DNA of 64,000 nucleotides from contig CM054155.1 in assembly GCA_028751875.1 (NCBI GenBank), positions 7,543,898 through 7,607,897 of the forward strand. The letters are read 5' to 3'. Below are positions 11,230 to 22,453 of the stretch, in pieces. The stretch is from Rapana venosa. Its lineage: Eukaryota; Mollusca; Gastropoda; Neogastropoda; Muricidae. The notes beneath the pieces were generated by a model. That model saw only the letters and a list, made by a program, of their open reading frames with translations. It was not told the origin of the DNA and ran no database searches. Position numbers and translations under genes: made by a program. Every line of letters starts with the position of its first letter. Positions within the stretch are counted from its first letter, which is position 1.

Positions 11230-14000
11230 ATCAGAGTCAGGGGGTGTTCCTCTCCCTGGTAACCGTAGCCCAGTACTACCTGTCTCAGGGGGGAATAACC
11301 TGACCCCAAAAAACCCCAGCTTTGGGCAAATACAGCTTGGAGAGGAGGGTGGGCCCGCCAAGAAAAACCCCCGCCCACAGAAATACCAACATGGACAACA
11401 CTGCAAGAAAAAACATGCCGGATCGGTTGAGGGCCCCCGGGAAAAACCCAAAACCGCGCCTTCCCTTGGGAAATTTTTCCCGGGGGGAGGGGGAAAATAA
11501 GCGACTGGGACGCAAACAACACGATCAAACTCCAGGGGGAGAGGACCATCAATTTGGGACATTTGGGAAAAACCCGTACCTTCACACATGTGGAAGCTCC
11601 AAGAGCTAACCCTAAATACGAAGAAAACGAATGGGAAAATAATTGGGGCCCGGGGGAAGTCCGTTGGGTTTGGATTCGGGGAAACAACCCAAAAGAAGAA
11701 GATCACAAACTATGGGAAGTGGCGACGACTCCAAACCCCAACACGGGGTAGGGTTTCTTTTCCCAAAAAAAGGACAACATGTCTCCGCTGTACCCCCAAA
11801 CTCAAGCAGAAATGACTCCATGCTGTGCAGCAAAACCACCCCCAACATGACCATCAAAAAAAGTCTATGGGACCAACATCAAATACGATGAAAAAAAAAA
11901 ATCGAGTGTTTCTACGAGGGTTTGGAGAGCGCCATCAAATCAACTCCAAAAAGGACTTTTCCCCGTGATTCCCGGGCGACTGAATGCCAAAAACGGACCT
12001 TTACGCTTATGACCCAAAGGCCCGGGACATTTGGCCGTTTTTGGGGTGGAAAGAAACCCAAAAAATAGAGGTCCCCAGACTTTTTGGGAAATTTGCAAGC
12101 ACCACAATCTTACTGGGCGCCAACACCCTATAACCCAAAACAACAAGAAGAAGACGGGGGCACTCACCCCAAAAGGGAAAAAAACATAACCAAATTTACT
12201 ACATCTTTGGGCCCCCCCTTTGGGCACCCCCGCCCCCCCCTAACCGGCCCCGCCCCCCCCCCAAGCCCCCAAAAAATTTAAAATGAAAACCAAACCCCGA
12301 AAGAAATTTTTCCTTTTTGGTTAACATGGGAAAAGGTAAAGGGCCCCAAGTCCGCTGAAACCAAAACCAGAAGGGGAAAATTTGGGGGTTTTCCAAATGG
12401 AAAAAACCCCAAGGACCCCCAAAATTCCGGGAAAATCCTTTAAAGGGAAAAAAGGGGGCCAAGATTCCTTGGGAATTTCCCCAAGAAGGGGCTAAACCAA
12501 AATAACCAAAAAACCCAAAAGGGGGGAAAATTAGAACAGCCCGCTGGAAAATCCTTTGGGAAAAAAGGGAAAAGAACCCAACCCAAAGGGTTAAACAATT
12601 TGGCGAAAAAGGGCCAAGGAGGGGCCCAAACCAAAAGGAAAAAAAACCCAGAAAACCAAAAAGTTTTTAAGGAAAAAGGGGGCCAACAAAAGGCCCCCAA
12701 ACAAAAAAAAGAATTTTTGAGGGCCCTGGTTAAAATGGGTGTCCAAAAAATTTGGGTTCCCCCCAAAATTGAAAAGGGAAAGGGCGAAAGGGGGAAAAAG
12801 GAAAAAATAAGACCTTAAAAAAACCCAATTTCCCCGGGGGGCCCAAACCCCCTTATTGAAACCCCCGAGGTCAAACCCCCAAAAAACGCCCAAAATCTGG
12901 GAAAAAAGATGGCCGAAATGGACCCCCCTCCAATCAAGTTAACTTTCCAAAAAAGCCGAAAAAGGCCCAGAAAAATCAGTCCCGAAAGCCCCCCAACAAA
13001 AAGGTGCTTTGGGAAAGAGGAAAAAAAGCAGAAGAAAACCTTGAAAAAAGGGAATTTAACCAGTTGAAACATTTGGGGGACTTTTAAACAGAACCAAAAA
13101 ACACCCCCAAATAAAAAGGGTAAACAATCCTTTCTTCCAAAAACCTTTGGAAACCCCCGGGGAAAAGTGGCCTGGGGAAAAAGTTTTAACCCCCTCCATT
13201 TAAGTTCCACCCTTAAAAGAAGGAAAACCTAAGGGTGGAAAATTAACCCCCAAAAATTTAGTTGGGGTTAAAGGGCCCCATCCCCCCCCAAAGTTTCCCA
13301 AAAAAAGCAGGCCCCCTTTAAAAATTAAACCACAAACCAAAAAAGGGAAATCCCCCTTTAAAGAACGGGAGGATTTGACCAGGGGCAGTGAAAAAGAATC
13401 CCTTCAACCCTCCCGAATGCCCTAGGAAAGCCCCCTTCCCCATCAAAAACAAGCCCCTTAAAAACCCCAAACCCCCATTACCCTCAAGAAGGGCCTGAGG
13501 GGGTTTGGGCAAGAACCCCTTTGGGGCCAAAGGCCCTAAAAAAACTAAAAAGGTTTGGGGCGAGCCTGTTTCCTCCCTCCAAAGGGGGTTGGGGAAAAAC
13601 CCCAAAAATCAGCCCCATGGTAGAAAAAAAGGCACTTCCCCACTCCCTTGGGTTCAAAAAGGTGGCTGGCCCCTTTTCCCCCGTTTAAACGTGTTCCCTT
13701 TTAGAAATCCTCAGGGGTCCTTTAAAAAATTCAAGACCCAAAACCCAATGGGGAAAGGCCCCCAATCCATTGGGAAAAAGAAAATTTGATCTCAAAGGGG
13801 AAAAGAAATGGTTCCAAAACTCAAACAGCCCGGAAAACAGCCCCTGGAAGGTAAAGGGGGAGGCAGGCAACGGAAAAGCAAATCCCTAAAATGGGAAAAA
13901 CCCCCCCCGACCCTCCCCACCCCGGCAAAATTAGGCCCGGCCCCCTTTGAGGGGGGAAACTTTTGTTCCCACCCGGGATATAAAGGAAAGGTAAAAAAAG
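11230..14000 (+). pseudogene. LX1 RTE-like LINE, corrupted copy (endonuclease and RT)
   Basis: Remains of a non-LTR retrotransposon ORF readable only by switching frames. Signs of the apurinic-type endonuclease: an EVRW-like word near 11655, EEDHKLW near 11700, QHGVGFL near 11738, ECFYEGLESAIKSTPK at about 11910-11955 and a distorted D/NAKxGP block after it. A block corresponding to FAxxxxLxxANTL is near 12085-12130 and HNQIYYI near 12190. Near 13640-13700, VQxGxxLxPxxFNxFL-like residues match the reverse-transcriptase region after the catalytic core. EKSK near 13870 is the region after the FADD motif, which itself is not legible. The order agrees with RTE/BovB-like ORFs. The breaks are mostly homopolymer changes, so I cannot tell mutation from sequence error. 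5' boundary uncertain. Confidence 0.7.
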
Positions 14001-14009
14001 GGGAAATAA

Positions 14010-14200
14010 TTCCTTATTTAAATATAATTCAATTAAACCCCCTTTTTTGCCCCCCCGACCCCACCCCCCATTCCTTCTTCCGGAAAATTCCCCTTCTGCC
14101 GAAAAATTTTTTTGAAAACCCCCAAAATTTTTGTTTTGGATTTAAGTGCCTCAGGGGATTCCCAAAAATCCCCCTCTAAAAAGCCCCCAAAACCAAATGA
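14010..14200 (+). repeat. Corrupted duplicate of the LX1 3' flank (matches 14970-15190)
   Basis: An AT-rich stretch, then CCCCCCGACCCCACCCCC, TTCTTC, TTTTTTTGAAAA and GATTTAAGTGCCTCAGG, in the same order and spacing as the clean sequence at 15000-15180. It is followed at 14257 by LX1 again, so the window contains the same segment twice, once corrupted and once clean. Confidence 0.65.
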
Positions 14201-14256
14201 CTTACGTTTTTAGCGCAATTTTGAGGCCCCCTTTGGCCCCCCCCGGCAAAAAAAAA

Positions 14257-14965
14257 TTGCTAATCAGGTCAACGGAAAGGCAAGATCCTAGTGAACATAC
14301 CACACCGACCACTCCCACCAGCATCAAGATGAGTGGCGAGACACTAGAGGAGGTGGAAACTTTCAAGTACCTTGGAGCAGTCATCACCAAAGAAGGTACG
14401 AGCACACAAGAGGTGAAGATCAGACTTGCTGTGGCACTCTCCTCCATGACTAAGTTGGCGAAAGTGTGGAGAAACCACAACATCAGAACCCACACTAAGG
14501 TCAGACTCTACAAGGCACTCGTCACATCCATTGCCTTCTACAGCTGTGAAGCATGGACACTTACTGCCGATTTAGAACGTCGCATTCAAGCCTTTGAGAT
14601 GAAGTGCCTCAGGCGGATCCTGAACATCATCTACAGAGACCGCAAAACCAATGACTACGTCTGGCAGCAGATCGAGGCACTGGCTGGCAAACAAGAACCA
14701 TTGCTAGATACAGTCAAACGGAGGAAACTGAAAATGGTTTGGCCACACAACAAGGCATAACAGCCTGTCAAAGACAGTCCTGCAGGGAATGGTGGAAGGA
14801 GCAAGGAGGCAGGGACGACCACGCAAAAGCTGGATATCCAACATCAAGGAGTGGACCGGCCTCACTGTACCAAAACTCCTGAAAGCAGCCCAGGACAGAA
14901 CCATTTGGCGGTCCACTTGCAGCGTCCGTGCGGGTACCCCAACGGTCGTCCCGACCAAGGGATGA
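14257..14965 (+). pseudogene. LX1 RTE-like LINE, C-terminal end
   Basis: Clean sequence for the region downstream of the reverse-transcriptase catalytic core. Visible words: EEVETFKYLGAVITKEG, VRLYKALVTSIAFYSCEAWT, RRIQAFEMKCLRRIL and LLDTVKRRKLK. An extra A in an AAAA run at about 14731-14734 shifts the frame and gives an early stop at 14758. In the neighbouring frame the ORF continues (KTVLQG, GRPRKSW, IKEWTGL, RTIWRSTCS) to a stop at 14963-14965. This order and the terminal GATGAGTGAGTGAGTGA tail are typical of RTE-like LINEs. The catalytic domain is absent, so it cannot act alone. Confidence 0.85.
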
Positions 14966-15025
14966 GTGAGTGAGTGATATATATAAATATATATACATTC
15001 ATATATATATATATATATATTCATC
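14966..15025 (+). repeat. (TGAG)n tail and (TA)n
   Basis: GAGTGAGTGAGTGA, the LINE 3' tail, runs into a TATATA microsatellite. Confidence 0.7.
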
Positions 15026-15209
15026 ATAATCATCATTCTTTTTTTCGCTTCCCCCCGACCCCACCCCCATTCTTCTTCTTCTTCGCAATTCTTCTAAGCA
15101 ATTTTTTTTCTGAAATATTTTTTTGATGAAATACACAAAATTTCTTTGTAATTGGATTGCAGTGCACATCAGGATAACTAAACTATAACCAGCGCTCAGT
15201 AATTAAACG

Positions 15210-16178
<969 letters not shown>

Positions 16179-16263
16179 GGGCGCAGGAAGAAAGAAGAAC
16201 CAGGGTTCTGTTCAGTTCTTGAATGTGGAAAATGCAAACAGTAAGGCAATACATGAATTTTTG
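16179..16263. other. Short unique spacer
   Basis: Between the H element end and an S1 tail scrap. Nothing recognised. Confidence 0.4.
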
Positions 16264-16335
16264 GGGTTATTTTTTATTTATTTACTTATTTATTTTATTT
16301 TATTCTTTGATATCGAGGAGAATGGGTTCAATTTG
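16264..16335 (-). mobile_element. S1 tail fragment
   Basis: TTTATTTATT followed by TTCTTTGATATCGAGGAGAA, the complement of the S1 3' terminus, then unrelated sequence. A strongly 5'-truncated copy. Confidence 0.6.
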
Positions 16336-16478
16336 GGAGGCACACATAGTTCTTTTGTGTGTCAATAATTACTGGCTATCTCAGTTACTACTTTGTCTTT
16401 GTGAAGCTTCAAACAGCAACTATTATTCTCTGTCATTTGAGCAAAAGTGCGTTGCACTACTGTTAACAGCCTGACAAG

Positions 16479-16828
16479 TTTATTTATTTATTATATTCTT
16501 TTATATCGAAGATAATGGAATAAGCACTTATGTGCTTGTTTACATCTAGTCCCCGTGTGTATGCGGTTTTGTAAATTCTGTCATCTGTTCCCACCGGCAC
16601 ACAATGGCCTACTCTTACGAAAAGCGGAACAGCATTTAACGTGTGCGCAAGATGTTCTGCGTGCGTCGTACACGGGGCTTCGGTTTATAGTCTCATCCGA
16701 AGGACTTTTGGGGAGAGTGGAGTCTGCACCGATGTTAATACCAGGGGAAAATATCCCCTTGAACGGGAATCGAACCCGGGTCGTCAGATTGCGAGCGCAA
16801 TGTTCTAACCACTAGGTTATCCCGTCCC
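16479..16828 (-). mobile_element. S1 tRNA-derived SINE, full length
   Basis: About 350 bp in complement orientation, from a TTTATTTATT tail at the left to CCCGTCCC at the right. Read on the minus strand it has an A box (TAACCTAGTGG), a B box (GGTTCGATTCC), the GATATTTTCCCC word, the central domain and the 3' body. One of the best preserved copies here. Confidence 0.92.
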
Positions 16829-17964
16829 TCGTCAGGCCCTGTGCATCTGGTTTTGGCATGGGAGAGCATTGCTATTTTCTTGGAAAAAAGGCAGGAGAGT
16901 AGACCAAACAGGTAGACAATCAACACGAGGGAGATGAAAGAAAACAATCATAAAAACAGAAACAAAAAGAAGGTTAGAAAAGATGGAATTCCTAGCACAG
17001 AATTGATAGAGGCAATACTGATAGGCCCCAGCATTCCCACAGAAGAAATTACTATTTGAAATAGGGGTTTCATTTATTTTATTGGATTTTGTTTTTTTAT
17101 CCTTGGTAAGCTAAAGTATAGATTGCTGTCTGTGAGTTATTTACATCCCACAATAAATTGTTTTGCCCTTTATTGTTTCTCTTCATTGCTATTGGTGTTT
17201 GATATCTAAACACACACCACAAGAGTACATTCAAAAGTAGACGTGTGTTCTGATGTGTGCACGAGCATAACCATTTATGCAATAATGGGCTTACAGATAC
17301 ATGCTTGTATTCACACTGATGCATGCATTGGCCCTTTTCTTTCTCAGCACATTTTCACCCAACCATGCGTTTTCCCTAGACTTCACTTCATATACATATA
17401 CCGATGCTATCAAACTGGGGATGTGCCAAAGCGCGTGCATGTGTGCGCGACACACACAGACACACACAGAGAGAAGGGTTAGTTCACTATATTTTAGAAT
17501 GAAGTGAAATGCATTTCTTACAAAATTTTGTAAACATGTCAGATGTCTATGTGGGGATCATATTTCCAATACTCATATCATATTTGATTGCCCTATTGTA
17601 AAACCTTTTTCACCTACATTTTCTGAACAGCCTCTGGAAAATGTATTTGAAAATTCAAAGCTAGCCTTTGCCATTGCCAGATGTTTATTGCATAGTCCAC
17701 TTGAATATTTATTGTAGTTACATTATTGTTATTTCATGTTTCCACGTTGTTGAGTTTATATTTTGCTCCTGTTAAAAAGTATTATCCTTACATTTCTAGG
17801 GTTGATTTTTTTTCGTTTTTTTCCCTCTCACACAAAAATACCAACACTGATGCTATTTCTTAACTTGTTCTCCTTCCACTCCTTCCTCTAACTTCTTTAA
17901 CTTCCATTACACTTTCTATTTCCCTCGTCTAATATCACGTTGAGTGAACAGACGTTAAATTGAA
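16829..17964. other. Apparently unique sequence
   Basis: No repeat family, splice-bounded coding exon or RNA gene recognised. Short CACACAGA at 17450-17475. Any host regulatory role cannot be judged from sequence alone. Confidence 0.4.
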
Positions 17965-18016
17965 GACAACAACAACAACAACAACAACTACACAACACAG
18001 ACACACACACACACAG

Positions 18017-18052
<36 letters not shown>

Positions 18053-18160
18053 TTTATATATAAAAATATATATAAAATATATATATATATATATATATAA
18101 TATATATATATATATAATATGCGCATGCGCGCGCACACACACAGACACACACAGAGGTCA
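17965..18160 (+). repeat. Compound (CAA)n-(CA)n-(TA)n-(CA)n
   Basis: ACAACAACAACAAC, then ACACACAC, about 90 bp of TATATA, and GCGCGCACACACAC. The A+T core is nearly self-complementary and could extrude as a hairpin. Confidence 0.85.
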
Positions 18161-18433
18161 GAACTGTCAGAACTGTCAGAAATGTCATGTATGGGGGGAC
18201 TTCACACACACTCTACATTACCAGCTGCCAAGCTAAACTGCCACAGCCCTGTAAACTGCACACTTCATTCACACACCAGTCATATCCTACAGTAACGTCA
18301 CATCAAAAGGAAAGGGAACTAACACCAGAATAAACTTTTTTTCGTTTTTTTCATAACAAGAGATGTGACAAAGGTGGAATACTTCACGTAACACAGACCA
18401 TTTTGGCAAATGCTTAAGTTGATACCGACAGCT

Positions 18434-18512
18434 GAAGTGGAGGAAGCTGGGTGCAAAAACCTTAAGTGGGTGCCACAACTGTCAGTCAGACTACAGGATA
18501 GGCGAGGCGGTA
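18434..18512 (+). mobile_element. LX2 LINE 3' end fragment
   Basis: GTGGAGGAAGCTGGGTGCAA through CTACAGGATAGGCGAGG matches the 3' end of the LX2 remnant at 61164-61235 (GTGGAGGAAGCTGGTTGCAA through CTACGGGATAGGTGAGG). A 5'-truncated insertion. Confidence 0.65.
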
Positions 18513-18619
18513 AGTGAATGGGGAACTCCGGGTGCTAGAAAAGCTTGGAGTGCATTTTGGACATGTTTGTATCTTCTTTATCACGGTTTCTCATGGGTCC
18601 ACCACTTTATAAGGCGTTG

Positions 18620-18628
18620 ATGTGTATG

Positions 18629-18687
<59 letters not shown>

Positions 18688-18688
18688 T
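18620..18688 (+). repeat. (CTTT)n
   Basis: About 14 clean CTTT units next to the S1 tail at 18689, possibly the expanded tail of that SINE. Confidence 0.9.
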
Positions 18689-19034
18689 AATGTGTGTTTT
18701 TACATCCAGTACCCATGCGTATGTAGCTTTGTAAATTTTAGGTATGCCTGCCTGCCTACTCATCCGTCGATCCGACGGGAGACTCCATCACCCATGCGTA
18801 TGTAGCTTTGTAAATTTTATCATCCGTTCCCACCGGTACCCAATGGCCCCTTCTTCTAGATAGTGGAACAGGTCTTAACGAGTGCGCAAGATGATCTGCG
18901 TGTGTTCATACTCAGGACCTTGGTTTATTGTCTCATCCGAAGGACTTTTGGGGAGAGTGGAGTAGGCAGTGATGTTAACTTAAGGGGAAAATATCTCCTT
19001 GAATGGGACTCGAACTCGGATCTTCAAATCTCAT
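18689..19034 (-). mobile_element. S1 SINE with internal duplication, head truncated
   Basis: Complementary S1. The 30-base segment at 18711-18740 recurs at 18790-18819, i.e. a 79-bp internal duplication with extra sequence in between. The B box is mutated (ACTCGAACTCGG on the plus strand) and similarity ends near 19034 before the A box, so Pol III activity is unlikely. Confidence 0.85.
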
Positions 19035-19080
19035 GTGTGCGTTCACACTAGAGATCTCTGTTTGTAAACAAAGATACAGG

Positions 19081-19322
19081 CGTCCCCTAATATATGTGGT
19101 CGTTGGGGAGAGAGACATCAGAGACCTCAGCCTCTCTAAGGGCCAGCATATTGAGGGGGACGCCTATCTCCTCTCTCTCCCTGCTTTACCTCCCCTGTCC
19201 CTAAAGAGGGCAGGTACCCATTTACAGCTGGGTGAACTGGGGGACAGTACTGAAGCCAAGGCGCATGGATGGTCACTCATCCATGATGCATCCCGACTCA
19301 ACGCTGCTTAACTTAACTTGGG
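19081..19322 (-). mobile_element. S2 SINE (tRNA/5S-like head), head partly lost
   Basis: Matches 53890-54183 in complement: GGGCCAGCATATTGAGGG, GGCAGGTACCCATTTACAGC, GTACTGAAGCCAAGGCGCA, then the 5S-like part (CAACGCTGCTTAACTT). The tRNA-like end beyond 19322 is missing. Confidence 0.85.
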
Positions 19323-19929
19323 GATCTTCAGCATGCATATTTGACCTTCTTCATGTGTCTGATTATACACAGTGGGAATTAAGGCTCTGTCAAGTCTGCA
19401 CTTGAAGTTGACCTGGGAGATGGTCAACGTTTCCACCTGAATGAACCAGACGTGGATGCCGACATTCAAACCAGAACTTCATCAGCTGACAGCTTTAAAG
19501 TCAAACAGTCTTCACCACTCGGCTATGGCATCCCTGTGGCAAGCTGAACATATATCTAAACCCTCACATTACACCACAGAAGATCGATTACTTCCCCAAA
19601 AGCGCCACCACCACCCAGCCTTGTATTTTCTATATCAGGAAAAGCTTCTCCGAAAAAAAAAATCATTTCGGTCTGCTGCTTCAGTTGAAGCTATAGAATG
19701 CAGCAGAGAGCTGAACAATCAATCACTAAGGGGGTGGGGGGGGGGGAGGTGTGTGTGGGGGAAGGGAGGGAGGCAAGGTAGCTCTGTGCTGTAAGAGTCC
19801 CCTGGAGAAAGGGCCGGCAGTCATTGTGTGGAGGGAATAGCGGCCTGATCCCTGTCTGGTCAGAGCTACACAGCAGCGCCAGGACGGGAACACAGGGAGC
19901 ACTGGCTACTTCGTGGTGCTTTTTCTTTT
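19323..19929. other. Apparently unique sequence
   Basis: Includes a G-rich stretch at 19730-19775. No family recognised. A short similarity of AGCTGACAGCTTTAAA at 19484 to the H 5' part at 158-173 is noted but not enough for a call. Confidence 0.35.
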
Positions 19930-20039
19930 CATTTATTCTTTTTGGGTTTTATTGCGAGGATAATAGAATAAGATCTCATGTGCTTTTAAAAAATCCAGTC
20001 CCTGTTTGTATGCAGTTTTATACATATTGTCATCTGTTT
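19930..20039 (-). mobile_element. S1 SINE, 3' half of a copy split by nested insertion
   Basis: Complementary S1 tail and 3' body (GAGGATAATAGAATAAG, CCAGTCCCTGTTTGTATG) running to GTCATCTGTT, where it stops. The rest of the same copy continues at 20752 with GGCAGACAATGGCCTACTC, exactly the next part of the S1 sequence. Confidence 0.75.
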
Positions 20040-20386
20040 ATTTATTTATTTATTTTTTTTATTTATATCGAGGATAATGGAATAAGCACTTCTGTGCTTT
20101 TTTACATTCAGTCCCCGTGTGTATGCGGTTTTTTAAATTCTGTCATCTGTTTCCACTAGCACACAATGGCCTACTCTTACGAAAAGCGGAACAGGTTTTA
20201 ACGTGTGCGCAAGATGTTCTGCGTGCGTTCTCACACAGGACCTCGGTTTATAGTCTCATCCGAAGGAATTTTTGGGGAGTGGATTCCGCACTGATGGAAA
20301 ATATCCCCTTGAACGGGATTCAAACCCGGGTCAGCAGATCACGAGAGCAATGCGTAATGCTCTAACCAATCAGGTTATTCCGTTAC
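20040..20386 (-). mobile_element. S1 SINE, nested inside an older S1 copy
   Basis: Complete-looking complementary S1 from the TTTATTTATTTATT tail to the A-box end (CTAACCAATCAGGTTATTCC). The B-box complement is TTCAAACCCGGG, slightly changed. It interrupts the S1 copy 19930-20039/20752-20992. Confidence 0.85.
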
Positions 20387-20645
20387 CCTTAGCTAAGGTT
20401 AAGCAGTGTTGAGCGTGGTTACCTCTTGGATGGATTACCGTTTGCGTCTTGGCTTCAGTACAGTCCCCCAGCTGTAAATGGGTACCTGCCTCTTTAGGGA
20501 CAGGGAAGGTAAAACAGCGAGGGAGAGGAGATGGGCGCCGCCTTCAATGCACTGGCCCTTAGATAAGCCAAGTTATGTGACATCTTGCTCACAAGCGACC
20601 GTATATGTTATGGGAACACCTTTAGCGTTACTTTTACCTTTTATA
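20387..20645 (+). mobile_element. S2 SINE, 5S-like head abutting S1
   Basis: Starts directly where the S1 head ends. The 5S-like internal control region is plain: GGTTAAGCAGTGTTGAGCGT, GGTTAC and CTTGGATGGATTACCG, then CTTGGCTTCAGTAC and the S2 body. The tail ends in a TTACTTTTACCTTTT pattern. The tRNA-like A-box part seen at 54183 is missing. Confidence 0.85.
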
Positions 20646-20751
20646 TAGCAATGTAGAGCGCCACAGAGCACCAATCTACTGCATGAAACAGGTACCACAC
20701 TGCTCTACATAGCATCTTACCCTTATCACTTTGTTCCACGCACAGAACCAC
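20646..20751. other. Spacer within nested insertion
   Basis: About 100 bp between the S2 end and the resumption of the older S1. Contains GCTCTACATAGC near 20701 and a similar word near 20650 (AATGTAGAGCG) in opposite orientation, possibly a small inverted repeat. Confidence 0.35.
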
Positions 20752-20992
20752 ATTGGCAGACAATGGCCTACTCTTCCGAAAAGCGGAACGGGTTTTAACG
20801 TGTACGCAAGATGTTCTGCGTTCGTTCGCACACAGGACATCGGTTTATAGTCTCATCCTAGGGACTTTTGGGGGAGTGGAGTCAGCACTGATGTTAACTC
20901 AGAGGAAAAGCCTCTTGAACGAGATTGGAACCCGGGTCAGCAAATCACGAGCCCAATGCGCAACACTCTAACCATCAGGCTACCCCGTCCCC
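20752..20992 (-). mobile_element. S1 SINE, 5' half of the split copy
   Basis: Continues the copy cut at 20039: GACAATGGCCTACTCTTCCG, central domain, then B-box complement (TTGGAACCCGGG) and CCCCGTCCCC at the head end. More diverged than the nested copy, consistent with it being older. Confidence 0.8.
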
Positions 20993-21189
20993 CTAGTACA
21001 GCATATAGCACGACAATGAGCGTGGCACAGGCGAGAGGAGAAGTGATATGACACATGAGACTGACAAAAAGCTTGATGCCAAACATCCCTCTTCCACACT
21101 GCACTGTCCAACAGCAACAGCGCTGTGTTTCTCCAGCCACCTGGCCTGGAAACTGAGACAGCAATTGAAACCTGCCGGCAGGATTTGAC

Positions 21190-21197
21190 ACACGTGT

Positions 21198-21248
<51 letters not shown>

Positions 21249-21278
21249 TACGTGTGTGTGTGTGTGTGTGTGTGTGTT
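21190..21278 (+). repeat. (GT)n
   Basis: About 90 bp of TGTGTG with one TTTGTACG interruption. Confidence 0.9.
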
Positions 21279-21466
21279 GTTGAAATATGATGTTGCTTCG
21301 ATGTTTTGCTCTGACTCAGCAGACCAAGGCAACATCTAAATAAAAAGAAAACTGGTGAAAACAGTGGTGGATGAATCAAATAACACAATGTATTTGGTGT
21401 TGACTGAGTAAAGGCTATCAACAATTCTCTCAAAACAAAATGTTCCACAAAACTGAAGACTACCTC

Positions 21467-21530
21467 ACCTCACCTATCCCGTAGTTCAGTGGATTATGGG
21501 GCACCAATGAAGATTTTGCAATCCGAAAAC
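21467..21530 (-). mobile_element. LX2 LINE 3' end fragment
   Basis: TCACCTATCCCGTAGTTCAG, GGGGCACCAATGAAG and ATTTTGCAA match the complement of 61180-61232. Very short 5'-truncated copy. Confidence 0.6.
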
Positions 21531-21949
21531 ACTAAGACTCCAATATCAAAACAAACAGCAATCTATTTCCCTTACAGAAACAAATGTGAGTGCCTTATAT
21601 ATTAAAATCAAAATGTGACATATTATATACATTGTAGTATAGATTTAAGAGCATTATTAATAAACACCACAAACAGAAATATGTCTGGAACTGTGGTCAT
21701 CACAAGTTCAGAGCACACAGACCTGTGGAGTGTGAGGATTTTATTCTACACTGTGTGGTAATAGATAGGCATTGCTTGTTACTTAAACTTTTCTGCAGCA
21801 AATAACACAATTTGTCAACGGTCTTTGTCTTCTGATTTCTTTAACACGTTGATGACATGCTTTAATCAAATTCTACCAGCCATTATGAGGTTCAATGCAA
21901 TACATGTACTCGAGACATTGCTCCTTGGCTAACCATTCTTGACTGTAAA
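21531..21949. other. Apparently unique AT-rich sequence
   Basis: Nothing recognised. Confidence 0.4.
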
Positions 21950-22415
21950 TACAAACTTTACTTTTGCTCAAGCTCTTCAGCCCTCTCTTCACTTGCTCAA
22001 CTTTTTATTTGCCACTTTGCACTTTGGCCTTTGCTCTATTCGTCTCCCTGATTGCTGAATCAAGATGATGCTAGTTTTGTTAATACAGTCGTGACCTTCG
22101 TCCCCTCTGTCGTTGCTATCTGACATCTGGGCATTAAGCAGGAAAACAGCCATGATCTCAACTACAGGGGCTGCGGGCAGAGAGGCCATATCCCTGCTGA
22201 GTTATTTCTCTGGGGTTCTCAGGTTGATTCCAGACTCTAGCGTCATTCAAGTCTCTCTTTCTCCCTCCCGGTCTGTTTATCTGTCTGTGTGTTTGTCTGT
22301 CTCTGTCTGTCTGTGTCTGTCTGTCTGTGTGTCTGTCTGTCTATCTGTCTTTTTGTCTGTGTCTATCTGTCTTTTTGTCTGTCTGTCTCTGTCTTTCTAT
22401 GTGTGTGTGTCTCTG

Positions 22416-22453
<38 letters not shown>

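Larger units (their letters stand above)
2870..14230. other. Low-quality block with inflated homopolymers
   Basis: Runs of three to nine identical bases are hugely over-represented, and isolated bases tend to copy a neighbour. Known repeats can be followed through it (satellite to 3130, S1 SINEs at 4390 and 6206, the LX1 LINE from 11230) with indels mostly in homopolymers. Open frames here are artefacts and none is annotated as a gene. Stretches outside the listed features show nothing I can identify. Confidence 0.85.

Noticed and set aside
10839..13605. Many frames of 80-280 codons on both strands
   Set aside because: They lie in corrupted sequence with altered homopolymers. The only real coding trace is the LX1 LINE, which is readable on the plus strand by changing frame.
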